Source: CAYILR01 sp964364175 (lineage in GTDB: Bacteria > Bdellovibrionota > UBA1018). From it: a stretch of DNA of 37,381 nt. Position numbers and translations under genes: made by a program. Within the stretch, counting starts at the first letter, position 1. The number at the start of each line of letters is the position of its first letter. The notes beneath the pieces were generated by a model. The model did no database searches and was not told the origin of the DNA. It saw only the letters and a list, made by a program, of their open reading frames with translations. Positions 16,654 to 24,698 of this stretch are shown here, piece after piece. The stretch covers positions 1-37,381 of the forward strand of contig CAYILR010000044.1 of assembly GCA_964364175.1 (NCBI GenBank), in the 5' to 3' direction.

Positions 16654-17064
16654 TTGGCTGGAGATGTCTCTGCAGGAGAGGATGGCGGGCCGATTTCAGC
16701 AATCAACGTGACTCCCTTTGTGGACGTCGTGCTGGTGCTGCTCGTAATTTTCATGCTCACTGCGCCTTTGCTGGTCAAGGATTCCATTCTCATCAAGCTT
16801 CCCAAAGCCAAGAGCACCGATCAAAAGAGCGCCGCCACTTTTGGCCTCGCAGTGACTCGCAATGGACAATTCTTACTGAACGGAAAAACCATTTCACCCG
16901 AAGATCTGATCCTGGAGACTCAGACCGCAGCAAAAAAAGACCCTGAAATGCAAGCCATCATCAGCGCAGACACTGACGCTAGACACGGAGACGTGGTACG
17001 TGCCATCGACATCGTTAAATCCGCAGGACTCACCCGTTTTGCGATTCAAATCGAACATCAGTGA
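16654..17064 (+). CDS. exbD: ExbD/TolR-family protein
   Basis: The 136-aa protein has one N-terminal membrane helix preceded by INVTPFVDVVLVLL, where Asp24 is the proton-conducting residue of the family. The periplasmic domain follows (about 50-136, including the DTDARHGDVVRAIDIVKSAG stretch). The start is TTG, preceded by AGGAG at eight-base spacing; no ATG or GTG is available at this place. It is the second subunit of the energising complex with ExbB. Its end overlaps the tonB reading frame. Confidence 0.93.
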   Translation: MAGDVSAGEDGGPISAINVTPFVDVVLVLLVIFMLTAPLLVKDSILIKLPKAKSTDQKSAATFGLAVTRNGQFLLNGKTISPEDLILETQTAAKKDPEMQAIISADTDARHGDVVRAIDIVKSAGLTRFAIQIEHQ

Positions 17065-17710
17065 TCGGCTGAACGCGCTTCCTCCTTGGGGAATCTCGTC
17101 GATCATTCATTCTTTGGCGGTAGTGGTCGCACTGGTTATTGTTTTCTACAAACCTTCGAAAAGAACGATGATCGAAGTGAGTGTGATTGAGAAGCCGGTC
17201 GTTGCGACACAAAAGCCAGTCACGCCGCCTCCGTTGCCTCCGAAAGCACCACCCAAGCCTCCGCCCCTTCAGAAACGTGCAGTTTTCGGAGTTTCACGCA
17301 AAGCGATCACGTCTGATGCGCCAGAAAGTACAGAGACAGTGAAGCTCGGCAACACCGTCGCAAAAGATCCCGATGCCGGAAAACTCCGAGCGAGCGACGC
17401 CGATTCGCTGCCGATTCCGGCGGATGAATTCATGGTGACGGCGATGCCGGTCCTGCAGCAAGAAGTCCGTGCGCCGTATCCGCCAGAAGCGAAGCAAAAA
17501 GGGATTCAGGGCAGCGTGATTCTGGATGTGCTGGTCGATTCTGAGGGAAAGGTCCGGGATGTGAAAATCGTTTCTGGCCCTGGCTTTGGAATGGAGGCCG
17601 CTGCTGCCGAGGCTATGAAGCAATTCAAATTCAAGCCCGCAGTCATTGAAAACCAGACAGTTGCTGTGAGAATTCGTTATACCTACCGATTTGAATTGGA
17701 GCGGGGATGA
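17000..17710 (+). CDS. tonB: TonB energy-transducing protein
   Basis: The product of about 236 aa has a hydrophobic anchor (WGISSIIHSLAVVVALVIVF, about residues 30-49). A Pro/Lys-rich linker follows (VTPPPLPPKAPPKPPPLQK), spanning the periplasm. The C-terminal TonB domain (about 155-235) includes YPPEAKQKGIQGSVILDVLV and the FKFKPA motif. It transmits ExbB/ExbD energy to the receptor encoded next. The start is uncertain. GTG at 17000 has GGAG nine bases upstream and overlaps exbD by 65 bp; TTG at 17039 would overlap by 26 bp. Its TGA overlaps the receptor ATG by four bases. Confidence 0.92.
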   Translation: MPSTSLNPQDSPVLRFKSNISDRLNALPPWGISSIIHSLAVVVALVIVFYKPSKRTMIEVSVIEKPVVATQKPVTPPPLPPKAPPKPPPLQKRAVFGVSRKAITSDAPESTETVKLGNTVAKDPDAGKLRASDADSLPIPADEFMVTAMPVLQQEVRAPYPPEAKQKGIQGSVILDVLVDSEGKVRDVKIVSGPGFGMEAAAAEAMKQFKFKPAVIENQTVAVRIRYTYRFELERG

Positions 17711-19986
17711 TCAGCAAGAGCGTGGCATTTTTTATAGCAGGAATGTTCATGGCCACCTCCGCTGCCATTTCTGCTTCTCCCTATAAAATTCAAGGTGTTT
17801 TGCTCGAGAAGGGCACTCGCAAGCCCCTGAGTGGAGTGAACGTATTTATTCTTCCGCACAAACTCAAAGGAACGACCGACGATCAGGGCAAGTTCACCAT
17901 CGAAAACGTCCCCGCAGGAAAAATCCAGTGGATCGTCAATTCCGCTGGATATGAGCGGCTGACATTGGATGAGGAGTTAGACGACGAAACCGCCGCCGAC
18001 GAATGGAGACTCTACCTCGAAAAAGTCTCCTACATGGCGTACGAGACCACCGTCACCGGAAGGCAAAAAAAGCGCGATGATTCCACCAAATCCATGAAGC
18101 AGGAAGTATTTACTCAGCTTCCCGGTTCGGGAGGAGATCCGATCAAGGCCGTACAAAATCTACCGGGTGTGAATCGAGCTGGCGGATTTTCTTCTCAAGT
18201 CATTATTCAGGGGTCGGCACCCCAAGACACGCGCTACATGATCGATGGCCACGAGGTCCCGATTATTTTCCACTTTGGCGGTTTAAGCTCGGTGGTTTTT
18301 CCGCAAGCCATCGATCGAGTGGATTATCTCTCGGCAGGTTATGGGCCCGAGTACAGTCGAGCGATGGGGGGGCTCGTCGGCGTTTGGAGCAAACAGCCTC
18401 GCAAGGATCGCTGGGGTGGTTTGGGTTATGTCGACTTGATGAATTCGGGTGCAATGGTCGAGGGTCCGGTGGGAGAGAAGGGCTCAGTCATGGCCGGGGT
18501 CAGGCGGAGCTACATCGGACAAGTTTTGAAACAAGCGGCCAAGCGGGTGGGTGGAGATAGTTTCAACTTAACCGTGGCGCCCACTTTTTCGGATGCGATC
18601 TTGGCCTACGATGGAGATGTCACCGAACGAGATCACATTCGATTGCTGGGTGTTGGATCTCAAGACACCATGCAATTTGTGCTGGCCAAGCCGATCGACC
18701 AAGCTCCCTCGGTACGCGGGACTTTTGATTTGAGAACAGCATTTTATCGATTCATTCCGCAAGTGACGCACAAGCATAGTGAGAAATCGACTAGCAGATG
18801 GTCACTGGGAGTCGGTCGAGATTGGAATCGCATTGATATTGGTCAGGGATATTTTTATGTGACTACCGATGCAGTGACGTCGAGGGGCGAGGTGGAACGA
18901 AAATTCTCGGAGCACTACACTTCGCAAGTGGGTTTTGACAATCGATACACGCATGGAAAAGTGGATCTGAGTTTACCGGGTATGCCGAGCGGTCGGGGTG
19001 GAGTGTCGAACCCTTTGAGCGCGGGTACTTATCGAACGGCTCATATCGATCGGACCACAAATGTTTTTGGTGGATATTGGCGCAACGAAATCAAGCCCTG
19101 GGCCGAGGGGGGTTGGTCGATTTTACCCAATGCTCGTGTAGAATACTTTGGAATGACCAAAGAAGTTTTGCCCGCGCCACGATTGGCTCTCAAGTATCAG
19201 TGGGACGATTCGCTTTTTTTCAAAGCTGCGAGCGGAATGTATTATCAACCTCCGACCGAGCAGCAAACAGACAAAACCTACGGGAATCCCAATATCAAGG
19301 CGCCCTTTGCCATCCATTATATGGGAGGAGCTGAGAAAGATTTTCGAGGTGGGTCGTCTCGAGGATTTATCGTGTCGGGTGAGGGTTTTTACAGGCAGTT
19401 CGACAAGCTCGTGGTTTCTTCCTCCAAAACCGTGACACGGGATGGTTCCACAGTCAGTGAAAATTACAATAACGATGGCAATGGCCGCGCCTATGGGGCT
19501 CAAACTCAAATTCGGCTCGAAGCTGCGCCTTGGAATGGATGGGTTTCTTATACACTTTCAAAAAGCACACGTTGGAACGAAGGGAAAGCTGAGGAGATTT
19601 TCCAATACGATCAAACGCATTTGCTGACCGTTCTCGGCGGAGTCGATGTCGGGAGAAATTGGAGATTAGCGAGCCGATTTAGATACGTCACAGGCAATCC
19701 CAGCACTCCCATCACAGGAGCTATTTTTGATTCCGACAGTGATTCTTACTCACCGATTCGAGGAGCGATTTATTCCACACGGATGCAGCCGTTCATGCAG
19801 TTTGATATCCGAATCGACAAAAAGTGGGTCTACAATCGTTGGATATTGTCGGTTTACCTCGACATTCAAAACGTCACGAATCGCAAAAACCCAGAAGCCG
19901 TCAGATACAGCTATGATTATTCGCAGATGGCAGTGGTCAGCGGATTGCCAGTCTTTCCGACATTGGGATTGAAAGGAGAATTCTAG
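17707..19986 (+). CDS. TonB-dependent outer-membrane receptor
   Basis: The 759-aa protein has a signal peptide (about 1-23). A carboxypeptidase-regulatory-like beta domain (about 25-105, with GVLLEKGTRKPLSGVNVFI and FTIENVPAGKIQW) is typical of receptors with an N-terminal extension. A plug domain (about 130-235) contains AVQNLPGVNRAGGFSSQVII and the DRVDYLSAGYGPEYSRAMGG segment. A 22-strand-type barrel ends in LGLKGEF with terminal Phe. Barrel strands rich in Tyr/Arg are visible throughout. The substrate is unknown: no siderophore or vitamin genes lie nearby. The start is coupled to tonB (ATGA), and its stop overlaps the lipoprotein GTG by one base. Confidence 0.9.
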   Translation: MISKSVAFFIAGMFMATSAAISASPYKIQGVLLEKGTRKPLSGVNVFILPHKLKGTTDDQGKFTIENVPAGKIQWIVNSAGYERLTLDEELDDETAADEWRLYLEKVSYMAYETTVTGRQKKRDDSTKSMKQEVFTQLPGSGGDPIKAVQNLPGVNRAGGFSSQVIIQGSAPQDTRYMIDGHEVPIIFHFGGLSSVVFPQAIDRVDYLSAGYGPEYSRAMGGLVGVWSKQPRKDRWGGLGYVDLMNSGAMVEGPVGEKGSVMAGVRRSYIGQVLKQAAKRVGGDSFNLTVAPTFSDAILAYDGDVTERDHIRLLGVGSQDTMQFVLAKPIDQAPSVRGTFDLRTAFYRFIPQVTHKHSEKSTSRWSLGVGRDWNRIDIGQGYFYVTTDAVTSRGEVERKFSEHYTSQVGFDNRYTHGKVDLSLPGMPSGRGGVSNPLSAGTYRTAHIDRTTNVFGGYWRNEIKPWAEGGWSILPNARVEYFGMTKEVLPAPRLALKYQWDDSLFFKAASGMYYQPPTEQQTDKTYGNPNIKAPFAIHYMGGAEKDFRGGSSRGFIVSGEGFYRQFDKLVVSSSKTVTRDGSTVSENYNNDGNGRAYGAQTQIRLEAAPWNGWVSYTLSKSTRWNEGKAEEIFQYDQTHLLTVLGGVDVGRNWRLASRFRYVTGNPSTPITGAIFDSDSDSYSPIRGAIYSTRMQPFMQFDIRIDKKWVYNRWILSVYLDIQNVTNRKNPEAVRYSYDYSQMAVVSGLPVFPTLGLKGEF

Positions 19987-20945
19987 TGAAAAAAATATCG
20001 CTCTATTCCTTCAAAAAGGAGCTTGTCGGGGAACGCGCATCGTGCGCTTGTTCGCGCCCTACGGGCTACGTCATCCTGACGCGAAGAATCCCCGAAAGCT
20101 CTTTTTTACGGAACGCGCGATATTTTTTTTACATGCTGATACCACTGCTAAGCGCCTGCAGCGACGCAAATTTCCCTGAGTATGTCTACCTCGACAGTCT
20201 CCGCGTAGTAGCGATGATTCCCAGCAGACCTGAGGCTGCTCCGGGCAACTCAATCACAGTGACTCCGCTCGTCAGCGACGTCAAAGGCAACGCCAGACCG
20301 CTGACCTACACAGCCAAAGGTTGCATGGATCCTGCGAGCGCAGGATTGGGTAGCGATGCAGAAATTACGTGCGATGGGCGTGAGGACGGACTGAATACTT
20401 CGGGCTCGTTTTCGATGCCAGGTCCCGAATTCACAGGCAACGGTCCAGTGTTAAATATCAAAATTCCTGCCGCAGCACTGGCAGGAAGAAGTGCTGCTGA
20501 GCAGTTCATAGGGCTGTACTATATTGTACTTTTCACCGTTACAGATCCGGATGGAAAATCTTTGAAAACATTGAAACGCATCATGGTCACCAGCGTGGCA
20601 AAACTACCCAAGAATACAAATCCAATCGTGAGCGATATTCGAACCGGCAACGAGAGTCTTACCATCTTGCCAACGCAGGATGCCACCCTCAAGGCTGACA
20701 TCCCCCTGGGGGCTCAGGAGCAGTACTCAACGTTTAGCTCTGATTTCAAAATGGAAACCAAGACCGAAGATTTTTACACTACCTGGTTCGTCACCGACGG
20801 CAAGTTGGATGGCTATCGCTCTATACCTGGGGGCGGAGTCGTGTGGACTCCTCCGGCCTCGCTGCCCAGCAGCCGGAAGGCAGTTGTCATCGCCGTCACC
20901 CGAGATGGGCGCGGTGGCGAGACTGCGATTCTTCGATCGTTTTAG
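19986..20945 (+). CDS. Putative lipoprotein partner of the TonB receptor
   Basis: The 319-aa product starts with GTG (AAGGAG seven bases upstream). It has a lipobox-like IPLLSAC, but the Cys is residue 58, far beyond normal lipoprotein signal lengths. Residues about 11-41 are encoded by the palindromic element described separately. Without it the N-terminus would read as an ordinary signal (basic KKISLYSF start plus hydrophobic RYFFYMLIPLLSAC). The mature part is beta-rich, with segments resembling Ig-like or PKD-like folds (FTVTDPDGKSLKTLK and VIAVTRDGRGGETAIL). The only in-frame ATG before the Cys (20133) leaves eight residues without a basic residue, so it is not a credible signal. It is probably a surface partner of the receptor, by analogy to receptor-lipoprotein pairs. 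Confidence 0.7.
   Translation: MKKISLYSFKKELVGERASCACSRPTGYVILTRRIPESSFLRNARYFFYMLIPLLSACSDANFPEYVYLDSLRVVAMIPSRPEAAPGNSITVTPLVSDVKGNARPLTYTAKGCMDPASAGLGSDAEITCDGREDGLNTSGSFSMPGPEFTGNGPVLNIKIPAAALAGRSAAEQFIGLYYIVLFTVTDPDGKSLKTLKRIMVTSVAKLPKNTNPIVSDIRTGNESLTILPTQDATLKADIPLGAQEQYSTFSSDFKMETKTEDFYTTWFVTDGKLDGYRSIPGGGVVWTPPASLPSSRKAVVIAVTRDGRGGETAILRSF
20013..20107 (+). repeat. In-frame multi-hairpin palindromic element
   Basis: An outer stem pairs 20013-20032 with 20089-20106 (18 pairs, two single-base bulges at 20018 and 20025). Inside lie three consecutive hairpins, each with a 3-nt loop: GCGCA-TCG-TGCGC (20035-20047), GCCC-TAC-GGGC (20056-20066) and CGTCA-TCC-TGACG (20069-20081). GGAACGCGC occurs at 20030-20038 and again at 20110-20118. 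The outer stem is followed by six T (20102-20107). The whole element is an open frame within the lipoprotein gene. I saw no second copy in this window. Confidence 0.75.
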
Positions 20946-21071
20946 CTTCAGATCAGAATTGAGCCACTTGTGTTCGATTTTGGCCTGTTTTCTAGCTGTA
21001 TCCTTATTTAATCACTCATTATTAGGCATGATTTTCGCATTGAGGGCATCCAAACGAAGTGATGAATTCGC

Positions 21072-21125
21072 TTGAAGTTTTAACAAAAATGTCCGATACT
21101 GTATTTAGTTATAAACGGACATTTT
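21072..21125 (+). promoter_or_regulatory. Promoter and inverted-repeat operator of HTH operon
   Basis: TTGAAG (21072-21077), 17 bp, then GATACT (21095-21100) make a plausible promoter. A perfect inverted repeat, AAAATGTCCG (21086-21095) and CGGACATTTT (21116-21125), overlaps the -10 and predicted start. This fits autorepression by the HTH protein encoded downstream. The preceding 120 bases (20946-21071) show nothing I can name. Confidence 0.55.
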
Positions 21126-21143
21126 CTATGGAGTGCCTAGAGG

Positions 21144-21323
21144 ATGCCGTATCAGTTAGCGATTCCTGCAGAGTTGTGGCGAATCGATTTGAGGACGATG
21201 GAGTTTATGGATAAAAATCCGCCCCCGCGAAATGCGCCTGATGCACTGGTGAGTATTATCAGGGTGAATCAGGTTGAACTCGTAAATCAGTGGAACGCAA
21301 AGTATCCACACAACAAGGTATAA
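21144..21323 (+). CDS. 59-aa protein paired with HTH regulator
   Basis: This small gene starts at ATG 21144 (GGAG at 21130-21133, ten bases upstream) and ends with TAA at 21321, four bases before the next ATG. The product is soluble, with a possible N-terminal strand-helix (PYQLAIPAELWRIDLRTME), a Pro-rich turn (KNPPPRNAP) and a C-terminal helix (IIRVNQVELVNQWNAKY). The spacing and shared operator suggest a two-gene unit with the HTH protein, in the manner of toxin-antitoxin or regulator pairs. No family is recognised, so a toxin role is only a possibility. Confidence 0.55.
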   Translation: MPYQLAIPAELWRIDLRTMEFMDKNPPPRNAPDALVSIIRVNQVELVNQWNAKYPHNKV

Positions 21324-21327
21324 AATT

Positions 21328-22122
21328 ATGAGAACAGTTTATTTAATGGATATAGAAGGATCTTCACCGGCTTCGGATTTTCGTGCTCTGAGTCCCAAAC
21401 GTCTGAAGACAAAAATGGAGCTAATGAAAGCGATAGAACGTGGTGATAGCGAGGATCTTTGGATTGTACGCACGAACCGAGTCACAGAGTTGTTGTCAGG
21501 AGCGCGTTTCACTCCACGCAACACTCCAGAGTTGATGGTTTGGGGTCCGGTGCCGCGCCCTCGAATCGAGATTTTGAGAAATTTTTTTAGCAAATTAATT
21601 CATCAACAGGAGATCCGGCTTCCTACAGAGCAGCTTGCAGAAGTGATGGCGGCACGGCATCGGTGCGATCTTTTTGTGGGTGGAGAGATTGACTTGGAAG
21701 GAGGAGTCATCCTGTTTTATCGCGGTGATTTTTCCTCCGTCTTGGTTCCTTTGACGGCTTTTGCGAATTCCGGTGATGGTGTGAAACCAGATTTTGATCA
21801 ATTCTTGATCGATGATTATGGACAGACCGTAAAATTCGGAGACTATGAAGCGTCCACTGAATCGATTCTCTATGAATTTGATGCGGATTATAGAAAACGA
21901 CATCGAAAAAATCTCATCAAAACCGAAAAAGGCCTGGGAGCTTCGATTCGTCGGCTGCGATTACAAAAGGGACTTCGTCAGACTGATTTTTCAAGCGTCG
22001 ATTTGAGTGAAAAAGAAATCCGAAGAATCGAAGCTGGGGAGATCAAAAAGCCACATCAAGCAACACTTCAAAAAATAGCAAAAAAACTGGGAGTGGATGT
22101 CGAAAAACTGGGAAGTTATTGA
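21328..22122 (+). CDS. XRE/Cro-type HTH protein with N-terminal sensor-like domain
   Basis: The 264-aa protein ends in a clear XRE helix-turn-helix (about 200-262): GASIRRLRLQKGLRQTDF, then EKEIRRIEAGEIKKPHQATL and a final helix IAKKLGVDVEKLG. The central region (about 110-195) resembles DUF2442-like segments found before HTH domains: a VILFYRGDFSSVLVPLTAF strand pair, then FLIDDYGQTVKFGDYEAST and LYEFDADYRKRHRKN. The N-terminal 100 residues are unassigned. It likely binds the palindromic operator upstream of the 59-aa gene (inference from the perfect repeat and operon order). Downstream lie two perfect palindromes. Confidence 0.75.
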   Translation: MRTVYLMDIEGSSPASDFRALSPKRLKTKMELMKAIERGDSEDLWIVRTNRVTELLSGARFTPRNTPELMVWGPVPRPRIEILRNFFSKLIHQQEIRLPTEQLAEVMAARHRCDLFVGGEIDLEGGVILFYRGDFSSVLVPLTAFANSGDGVKPDFDQFLIDDYGQTVKFGDYEASTESILYEFDADYRKRHRKNLIKTEKGLGASIRRLRLQKGLRQTDFSSVDLSEKEIRRIEAGEIKKPHQATLQKIAKKLGVDVEKLGSY

Positions 22123-22129
22123 AGCTTGT

Positions 22130-22164
22130 ACATCAGCCGGCTGATGTTTGATCTCGAGATCAAA
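22130..22164. repeat. Two abutting perfect 18-bp palindromes
   Basis: ACATCAGCCGGCTGATGT (22130-22147) and TTTGATCTCGAGATCAAA (22147-22164) share one base and are each perfect palindromes. The short repeat CTTGT (22125-22129) and ACAAG (22171-22175) brackets them, so a three-way junction could form. They lie between convergent genes; the second covers the stop codon of the minus-strand TIGR02147 gene. A bidirectional terminator is possible but no T-tract is present. Confidence 0.7.
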
Positions 22165-22969
22165 GCTCAAACAAGTCTGCGAGAAAAATAACTGGGATTT
22201 CTTCTTTGGAGTTTTGAATTACAGGTTCGAACGTTTGAAGTAGCTCCAGGATTTTTTCTTTGAGAATCTTTAGATCTTTTCTGCTGATGCCGAGAACGGC
22301 TGAATAATGTAAATCGTCTTTTTTTTCGTGGTCGACAGCCTCGATCGCCTTCATTCTCCAGTTGGAATGATGCCGCGGGAGCATTGCTGAATCTTTGGGC
22401 AGGTGAATTCGTCTTGCACCGATATTCAAGGCCCCATTCTTTCGAGTAACGAATCCTCTTTCTTCCAGAAATTCGAGCGCAGTTTTGACGACTGAGATTT
22501 CAAGCTTCAGTGTTTTAGAAATCATTTCTATGGAGTTGTGTTCTGGAAGCGCACTCAAGATGTGGATCGCGGAGTAGAACCAGCTGCTATAATATTTCAT
22601 TTGATCTTCAGTACTGAGTTCGGTTTTGATCCCGATCCGTTCTTTGATGTTTTCTCGCTGAGTTCGAATTTGCTCCAGTTGCTCATCAAAAAAACGTTCG
22701 AGTTCTCGACTACCAGCTTTTCCTTTTTGAACCAGAAGCATGAAGTAACGTTTTTCGGATTCTCTGTGTCCGAGGAAATCTGTAGTACCGAGTGAATGCT
22801 CCAAACTGAGGTGAGCGCGATCCGTGAAAACGAGAGACAGAAAAGACGTTTGGCATCTCAGCTTCTTGGCGAGAAGCGTACGTCGTCCTCGTCGTTCACC
22901 CGTGCCTGCGAATTCCTTGCGGAGATAGCTGCGATAGTCTGTGTATTGGAATAGATCGATAAAATCCAT
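22160..22969 (-). CDS. TIGR02147-family regulator (second copy)
   Basis: The 269-aa protein shows the TIGR02147 order: a starting IDLFQYTDYRSYLRKEF segment, helix-turn-helix (about 30-80, RTLLAKKLRCQTSFLSLVF), then the hallmark YYSSWFYSAIHILSAL near residue 130. A winged helix follows (ISKTLKLEISVVKTALEFLE), with RKNGALNIGARRIHL and a long C-terminal helical part. It is longer at the N-terminus than the copy at 2810 and keeps the canonical DLFxYxDYRxYLR opening that the other lacks. It is divergent from the secreted protein at 23137, with AAAGTTA half-sites 20 bp upstream of its ATG. Only a weak ribosome site is seen. Confidence 0.88.
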   Translation of the reverse strand: MDFIDLFQYTDYRSYLRKEFAGTGERRGRRTLLAKKLRCQTSFLSLVFTDRAHLSLEHSLGTTDFLGHRESEKRYFMLLVQKGKAGSRELERFFDEQLEQIRTQRENIKERIGIKTELSTEDQMKYYSSWFYSAIHILSALPEHNSIEMISKTLKLEISVVKTALEFLEERGFVTRKNGALNIGARRIHLPKDSAMLPRHHSNWRMKAIEAVDHEKKDDLHYSAVLGISRKDLKILKEKILELLQTFEPVIQNSKEEIPVIFLADLFEL

Positions 22970-22988
22970 ATTTTAGTGGCCTCGCTAT

Positions 22989-23018
22989 AAAGTTACTATA
23001 TACTAACTTTTAAAGTTA
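22989..23018. promoter_or_regulatory. Candidate operator: three AAAGTTA half-sites
   Basis: AAAGTTA (22989-22995), its reverse complement TAACTTT (23004-23010) and AAAGTTA again (23012-23018) lie in an AT-rich divergent intergenic region, 20 bp from the TIGR02147 start. The first pair is an inverted repeat with 8-bp spacer. This is consistent with an autoregulatory site or shared control of the secreted-protein gene. Confidence 0.45.
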
Positions 23019-23136
23019 ATTAATTAATATTTAAATCTAGTAGAACTAACAGAATTCACTTAAAACCCCCTTCGAAACGGTGGCAGGCATAAAGCTTGAC
23101 GCTTTGAGTCAAAAATAGTAGAAAGGTATTCGATTT

Positions 23137-24621
23137 ATGTCTAGGAACAAGAATGTATTTTTAGCCACAGTAGCAAGTATGGCGGCATTGGCTGCCAGCA
23201 ACTTGTATGCAGGTGTCGGTAGTTCGGGCGGAGGAAACTCAGTGGTCTGCTTGGATAGCGGTGCCACGGTAGTGAGTCTCAAAGCGCAGATGAAAAACAC
23301 CGGCGCTCATTTGTCCGACCTTCTGTTGTCTCCCCCCTATGTGGATCAGATTCAAAACGTTCGTTCCTACGATCTCTTTTTGGCTGAGATGCCTTCGGGG
23401 ATTGAGGACATGGTTCTCCCTAATCTTCTCAAGCCAGCTCCGAAGCAAACTTCAGCCGAAATTATTCGTGATGTGATCGCACGGGTTTCGGAAATCAACA
23501 CTTTGGGAGAGGAGCTCAATCGAGTTCTCACTCAAGAAATTCCGCCTACTCATTGGATCGCAGCTCCTGGAGTGACAGAGATCGACGATGGGGATTTTAA
23601 AATCACCGTTCCCTCACACTGCATTCGTACACAAATTGCAGTGAGGAGAGGCGAGCAAGTATTTTATAATGCCTTTTTAGTTCGTAAGATGGCTCCCATT
23701 GATCTTGCTGCTTTGCGACTCCACGAGGGACTCTACAAAATCGCGATGGATCGAGGACAGGCGACAGACTCTGCGGGCGCACAAAGAGTGGTAGCGATGA
23801 TTATGGCTGATCCCAATGTTTTTGAGAATCAGTACAAGCATCACATCACTCAATTTCAAAGCGACATCAACCGGTTTTTAAATTTAGAAGGTAAAGATGG
23901 GTATGTTCGATCCAAACTGATGCGGACTTGGAATGGACACAAAATCTATGTTGAGCACAACGATATGGCTAGTCGGGATGTAGTAGTGGATCGTGAGAGT
24001 TTGTATGGTGTTTTCAACCTTCCTCGCTTTATTGAGGTTGATAACAGTTATGCCTCCTTGGGTTCTGTTGAATCCCCCGCCGATTTTGAGTTTCCTTGGG
24101 AAGGTCAAGGCATTCGGTTAAGCAACCTCACTTTTACGGGAAAGAGCAAGATCAACAGCGATACTCGTACCCTTCAAGCGTGGATTCGAGAAGTATCGCT
24201 AGATCAGCTAGAGTCACATGATTGTTATGGTCGACAGTGTTTTCTCGGATTTGGGAAGGTAGAGCGATTGCAGAAATGGGAGATTGGATTTTTTCATCAG
24301 TTCGAAGTCCACCTCGAAGTACGCCCCACTCCCATCTCCTTTAGGAAAGACCAAGATGGGTCCCACTCTTCGTGGGTGTTGGAGCACGGACTGCGCAAAC
24401 ATGATCTCAATCCTGCTGCTCTCATCCTAGGAAGAAAGGGCACTGACGGCTTTGAGATCGAGCTTTTCCAGATGAGCTATGATGCCATCACAGAAAATTT
24501 TACCGTGGTTCCAGAAAAAGATGTCAAAGTTGGCAGACTCTTTGGACGTACCATCGCTAAAGGGCACGAGTACATCGAGCTGGGCGAATTGTTGAATCGA
24601 TTTAGTCAAGCAACCCAGTAA
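23137..24621 (+). CDS. Large secreted protein divergent from TIGR02147 gene
   Basis: The 494-aa protein has a signal peptide (about 1-25, ending LYA-GVG) and a Gly-rich mature start, GVGSSGGGNSVVC, comparable to the protein at 3595. A Leu-His-Glu helix (RLHEGLYKIA, His196-Glu197) occurs mid-protein as in that relative; no complete HExxH is present. The C-terminal half is beta-rich with a CYGRQC pair that may form a disulfide. GAAAGG lies upstream of the ATG, and a TTGACG at 23096 could be part of the promoter, though no good -10 follows. Function is unknown; probably exported to periplasm or surface. Confidence 0.8.
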   Translation: MSRNKNVFLATVASMAALAASNLYAGVGSSGGGNSVVCLDSGATVVSLKAQMKNTGAHLSDLLLSPPYVDQIQNVRSYDLFLAEMPSGIEDMVLPNLLKPAPKQTSAEIIRDVIARVSEINTLGEELNRVLTQEIPPTHWIAAPGVTEIDDGDFKITVPSHCIRTQIAVRRGEQVFYNAFLVRKMAPIDLAALRLHEGLYKIAMDRGQATDSAGAQRVVAMIMADPNVFENQYKHHITQFQSDINRFLNLEGKDGYVRSKLMRTWNGHKIYVEHNDMASRDVVVDRESLYGVFNLPRFIEVDNSYASLGSVESPADFEFPWEGQGIRLSNLTFTGKSKINSDTRTLQAWIREVSLDQLESHDCYGRQCFLGFGKVERLQKWEIGFFHQFEVHLEVRPTPISFRKDQDGSHSSWVLEHGLRKHDLNPAALILGRKGTDGFEIELFQMSYDAITENFTVVPEKDVKVGRLFGRTIAKGHEYIELGELLNRFSQATQ

Positions 24622-24698
24622 AGCTATCCGAATAGTGATTTTGAATTTTCTCAGTGTTTGGCAAACGATAAGCCTTCATTGGATTTGGGATTCATGCG

